Shown here one piece after another: positions 62,351 to 64,000 of a DNA stretch of 64,000 nucleotides (its first letter is position 1; every line of letters starts with the position of its first letter). A program made the position numbers and the translations under genes. The notes beneath the pieces are model-generated. The model was not told the origin of the DNA and ran no database searches. It worked only from the letters and a program-made list of their open reading frames with translations. Source of the stretch: Bacillus sp. FJAT-45350 (GTDB taxonomy: Bacteria; Bacillota; Bacilli; Bacillales; NISU01); the NCBI RefSeq assembly GCF_002335805.1, contig NZ_NISU01000001.1:1062079-1126078 (forward strand). The letters are read 5' to 3'.

Positions 62351-64000
62351 TTGTATAAATACGTGTTTACGAATGATTTTCGGATGTATAATAAACAGGA
62401 ATTTGAACAATACGTAAAACGAATAGCAGAACAAATTCGACGGGGAGAGTCACCTCAAGATAAGAGTGATAATAATGTTTTTAATGCATTTAGATTTTTC
62501 CTGTCTCTAAAAGATTACAATGGACAAACTGCAAATGGGGTTCATCGAATATTAAACGATGATATTGATAGTGTATTACACAACTTTATTAGTAAATTTC
62601 AATATCCAAATAAGAGGACGAAAGCATGTCTCAATGATAGTGTCGAACAAGGTGTGGAGTTAGTTCCGTTGAGAACTATTTTAAAACTATTATATCTACA
62701 ATACATTTCAAATGGTAATGAAGGCTATCTAACAAAAGACGAGATTCTACACTTTGTTTTCTATAATCGTAATCTCGTCTTTTACAGACACCTTAATTTA
62801 ATTGAAGTTCTTCATGAAGTACGTAAGTATAGAGAAACTGGTCTATACCCTGACCATATTGACCCGAGTTACTTTGAGCTTCAACCAAGACATTATTCAA
62901 ATTTTATTGGCATACTAGTCTACTCATCATTTGTAACTAGTAGTGGTGATAGTTTCAGAATCAATGCTAGAACATTCACCGAAAAAACGTGGTCTAATTT
63001 CCTGAAAATAGTAATGAGGGATTCTTTCCTTCAATGTTCAACAGATACAACAGATGACGAGTATTTCGAGTATATGGATATCGACTTACCTTTGATGCAG
63101 GATGAAGAACAAGGCGCTAATATAGAAACAGTTCATGAAACACCATTAAATGAAGAATTATTGATTAATAAGCCTAAAAATCGTATTCTATTTGGTGCCC
63201 CAGGAACAGGCAAAAGCCATACGTTAGAAGAAGATCGTCAAGTGTATGGTACTAATTACGAGCGTGTCACATTCCATCCAAACTATTCGTATGCTCAGTT
63301 CGTTGGAACATACAAGCCAGTGCCTAAGGTGAAGGGGAATGGTGAAGAGTATATTTCTTATGAGTTTGTGCCTGGTCCATTTCTTAGAGTATGGATTAAT
63401 GCACAAAAAAGTAATGATACGTTTGTTCCTGAAAATCATCTGTTAATTATAGAAGAAATCAATCGTGCTAATGTGGCTGCTGTATTTGGAGATGTTTTTC
63501 AGTTGTTGGATCGTAAAGAAGATGGAACAAGTGAATATTCAATTGCACCCTCTGAAGATATGAAGGCGTACCTTATCAAAGAATGTGGTTTTACTTCTGC
63601 TGAAGTATGCGAAATAACCCTTCCGAAAAATATGTATCTATGGGCAACGATGAATAGTGCAGACCAAGGAGTTTATCCTATGGATACAGCATTTAAACGT
63701 CGCTGGAGCTTTGAATATATTGGTATTGACGAAGGTGAAACTAATCTATCTGGACTGAGGGTGAACTTGAAGTTTGAAGACGAAGAAGTTGACTGGAACA
63801 CCCTACGTAAAGCGATTAATAAGCGTTTAACAGAATCGGATTTAAACGTAAACGAGGACAAATTAATAGGACCATTTTTTATTAATAGGAACGATATAGC
63901 TCCTGAAAACTTTGATTCAGTTTTTAAAAGCAAGTTATTAATGTATTTATTTGAGGATGTACTTAAGCATCGTAGTGGGAAATTTTTCACTCCTGGTCTA
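62351..64000 (+). CDS. McrB-like AAA+ restriction ATPase (partial)
   Basis: The frame starts at TTG 62351 (AAGGAG 8 bases upstream) and is still open at the window end (550 codons). The N-terminal 270 residues are unassigned. The AAA+ core has Walker A GAPGTGKS (about 282-289), the McrB-type Walker B LLIIEEINRANVAAVFGDVF, and the sensor region YLWATMNSADQGVYPMDTAFKRRW. McrB-family ATPases translocate DNA and drive a nuclease subunit, which should be encoded just beyond the window. Position after two C5 methyltransferases indicates a modification-linked restriction complex. Confidence 0.88.
   Translation, partial: MYKYVFTNDFRMYNKQEFEQYVKRIAEQIRRGESPQDKSDNNVFNAFRFFLSLKDYNGQTANGVHRILNDDIDSVLHNFISKFQYPNKRTKACLNDSVEQGVELVPLRTILKLLYLQYISNGNEGYLTKDEILHFVFYNRNLVFYRHLNLIEVLHEVRKYRETGLYPDHIDPSYFELQPRHYSNFIGILVYSSFVTSSGDSFRINARTFTEKTWSNFLKIVMRDSFLQCSTDTTDDEYFEYMDIDLPLMQDEEQGANIETVHETPLNEELLINKPKNRILFGAPGTGKSHTLEEDRQVYGTNYERVTFHPNYSYAQFVGTYKPVPKVKGNGEEYISYEFVPGPFLRVWINAQKSNDTFVPENHLLIIEEINRANVAAVFGDVFQLLDRKEDGTSEYSIAPSEDMKAYLIKECGFTSAEVCEITLPKNMYLWATMNSADQGVYPMDTAFKRRWSFEYIGIDEGETNLSGLRVNLKFEDEEVDWNTLRKAINKRLTESDLNVNEDKLIGPFFINRNDIAPENFDSVFKSKLLMYLFEDVLKHRSGKFFTPGL

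Overview
The window is AT-rich chromosomal DNA from a Bacillaceae bacterium (Bacillus or a close relative). The evidence is gene content: an intact sigY-yxlCDEFG operon, ptsG closely similar to B. subtilis PtsG, a BceRSAB-type bacitracin-resistance module, a Spo0E-type phosphatase, the frataxin-like Fra, YdbC, DUF2512, and strong AGGAGG-type ribosome sites with frequent TTG/GTG starts. No tRNA, rRNA or CRISPR array was seen. Assignments come from reading the sequence by eye; no database search was run.

Layout. 1-5254: end of a cation/proton antiporter, an Asp/Glu racemase, an IS-like inverted-repeat element, an AraC/GyrI regulator, a chemoreceptor broken by an in-frame stop, an LRAT-like protein and a Spo0E-like phosphatase. 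5516-18965: a large signalling island. It opens with a KaiC-like ATPase / small winged-helix / PocR-GAF-LuxR operon, followed by a PAS-PAS-GGDEF-EAL protein whose frame continues, across one TAG codon, into a complete histidine-kinase core. Directly downstream lies a c-di-GMP-I riboswitch that appears to lead a six-gene operon: RsbW-like ATPase, HAMP receptor without output domain, STAS protein, PP2C phosphatase, FapA/DUF342 protein, second STAS protein. This c-di-GMP-responsive partner-switching island is the strongest candidate here for an undescribed system.

19149-36761: housekeeping and accessory genes. These include two MFS transporters, YciI, a GH1 6-phospho-beta-glucosidase with ptsG, DUF2512, a MazEF-like toxin-antitoxin pair, a strip of decayed gene fragments, an alpha/beta hydrolase, a winged-helix regulator, a Gfo/Idh oxidoreductase and a vanadium-type haloperoxidase. 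37248-41738: BceRSAB-like module. About 41945-44305: a complete IS200/IS605 element (tnpA, tnpB without zinc ribbon, likely omega-RNA). 44395-50605: brnQ, the sigY operon with its ECF promoter, an AHSA1-like protein and fra.

51080-64000: accessory DNA. It holds a TPR/winged-helix protein, two paralogous proteins of unknown function sharing a CDGH motif and a repeated palindromic hairpin, YdbC, a broken UvrD-type helicase end, a HIT protein, a 49-residue ORF overlapping a PLD-helicase, a nuclease-like gene split by an in-frame stop, a sigma-H paralog and, divergent from it, two cytosine-C5 methyltransferases followed by a McrB-like AAA+ ATPase that runs off the end. The last part is probably a restriction-modification or defence locus.

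Three genes (chemoreceptor, GGDEF-EAL-kinase, nuclease-like) are each interrupted by one in-frame stop with the frame preserved. Several small genes are frameshifted or truncated, so the accessory parts are actively decaying.
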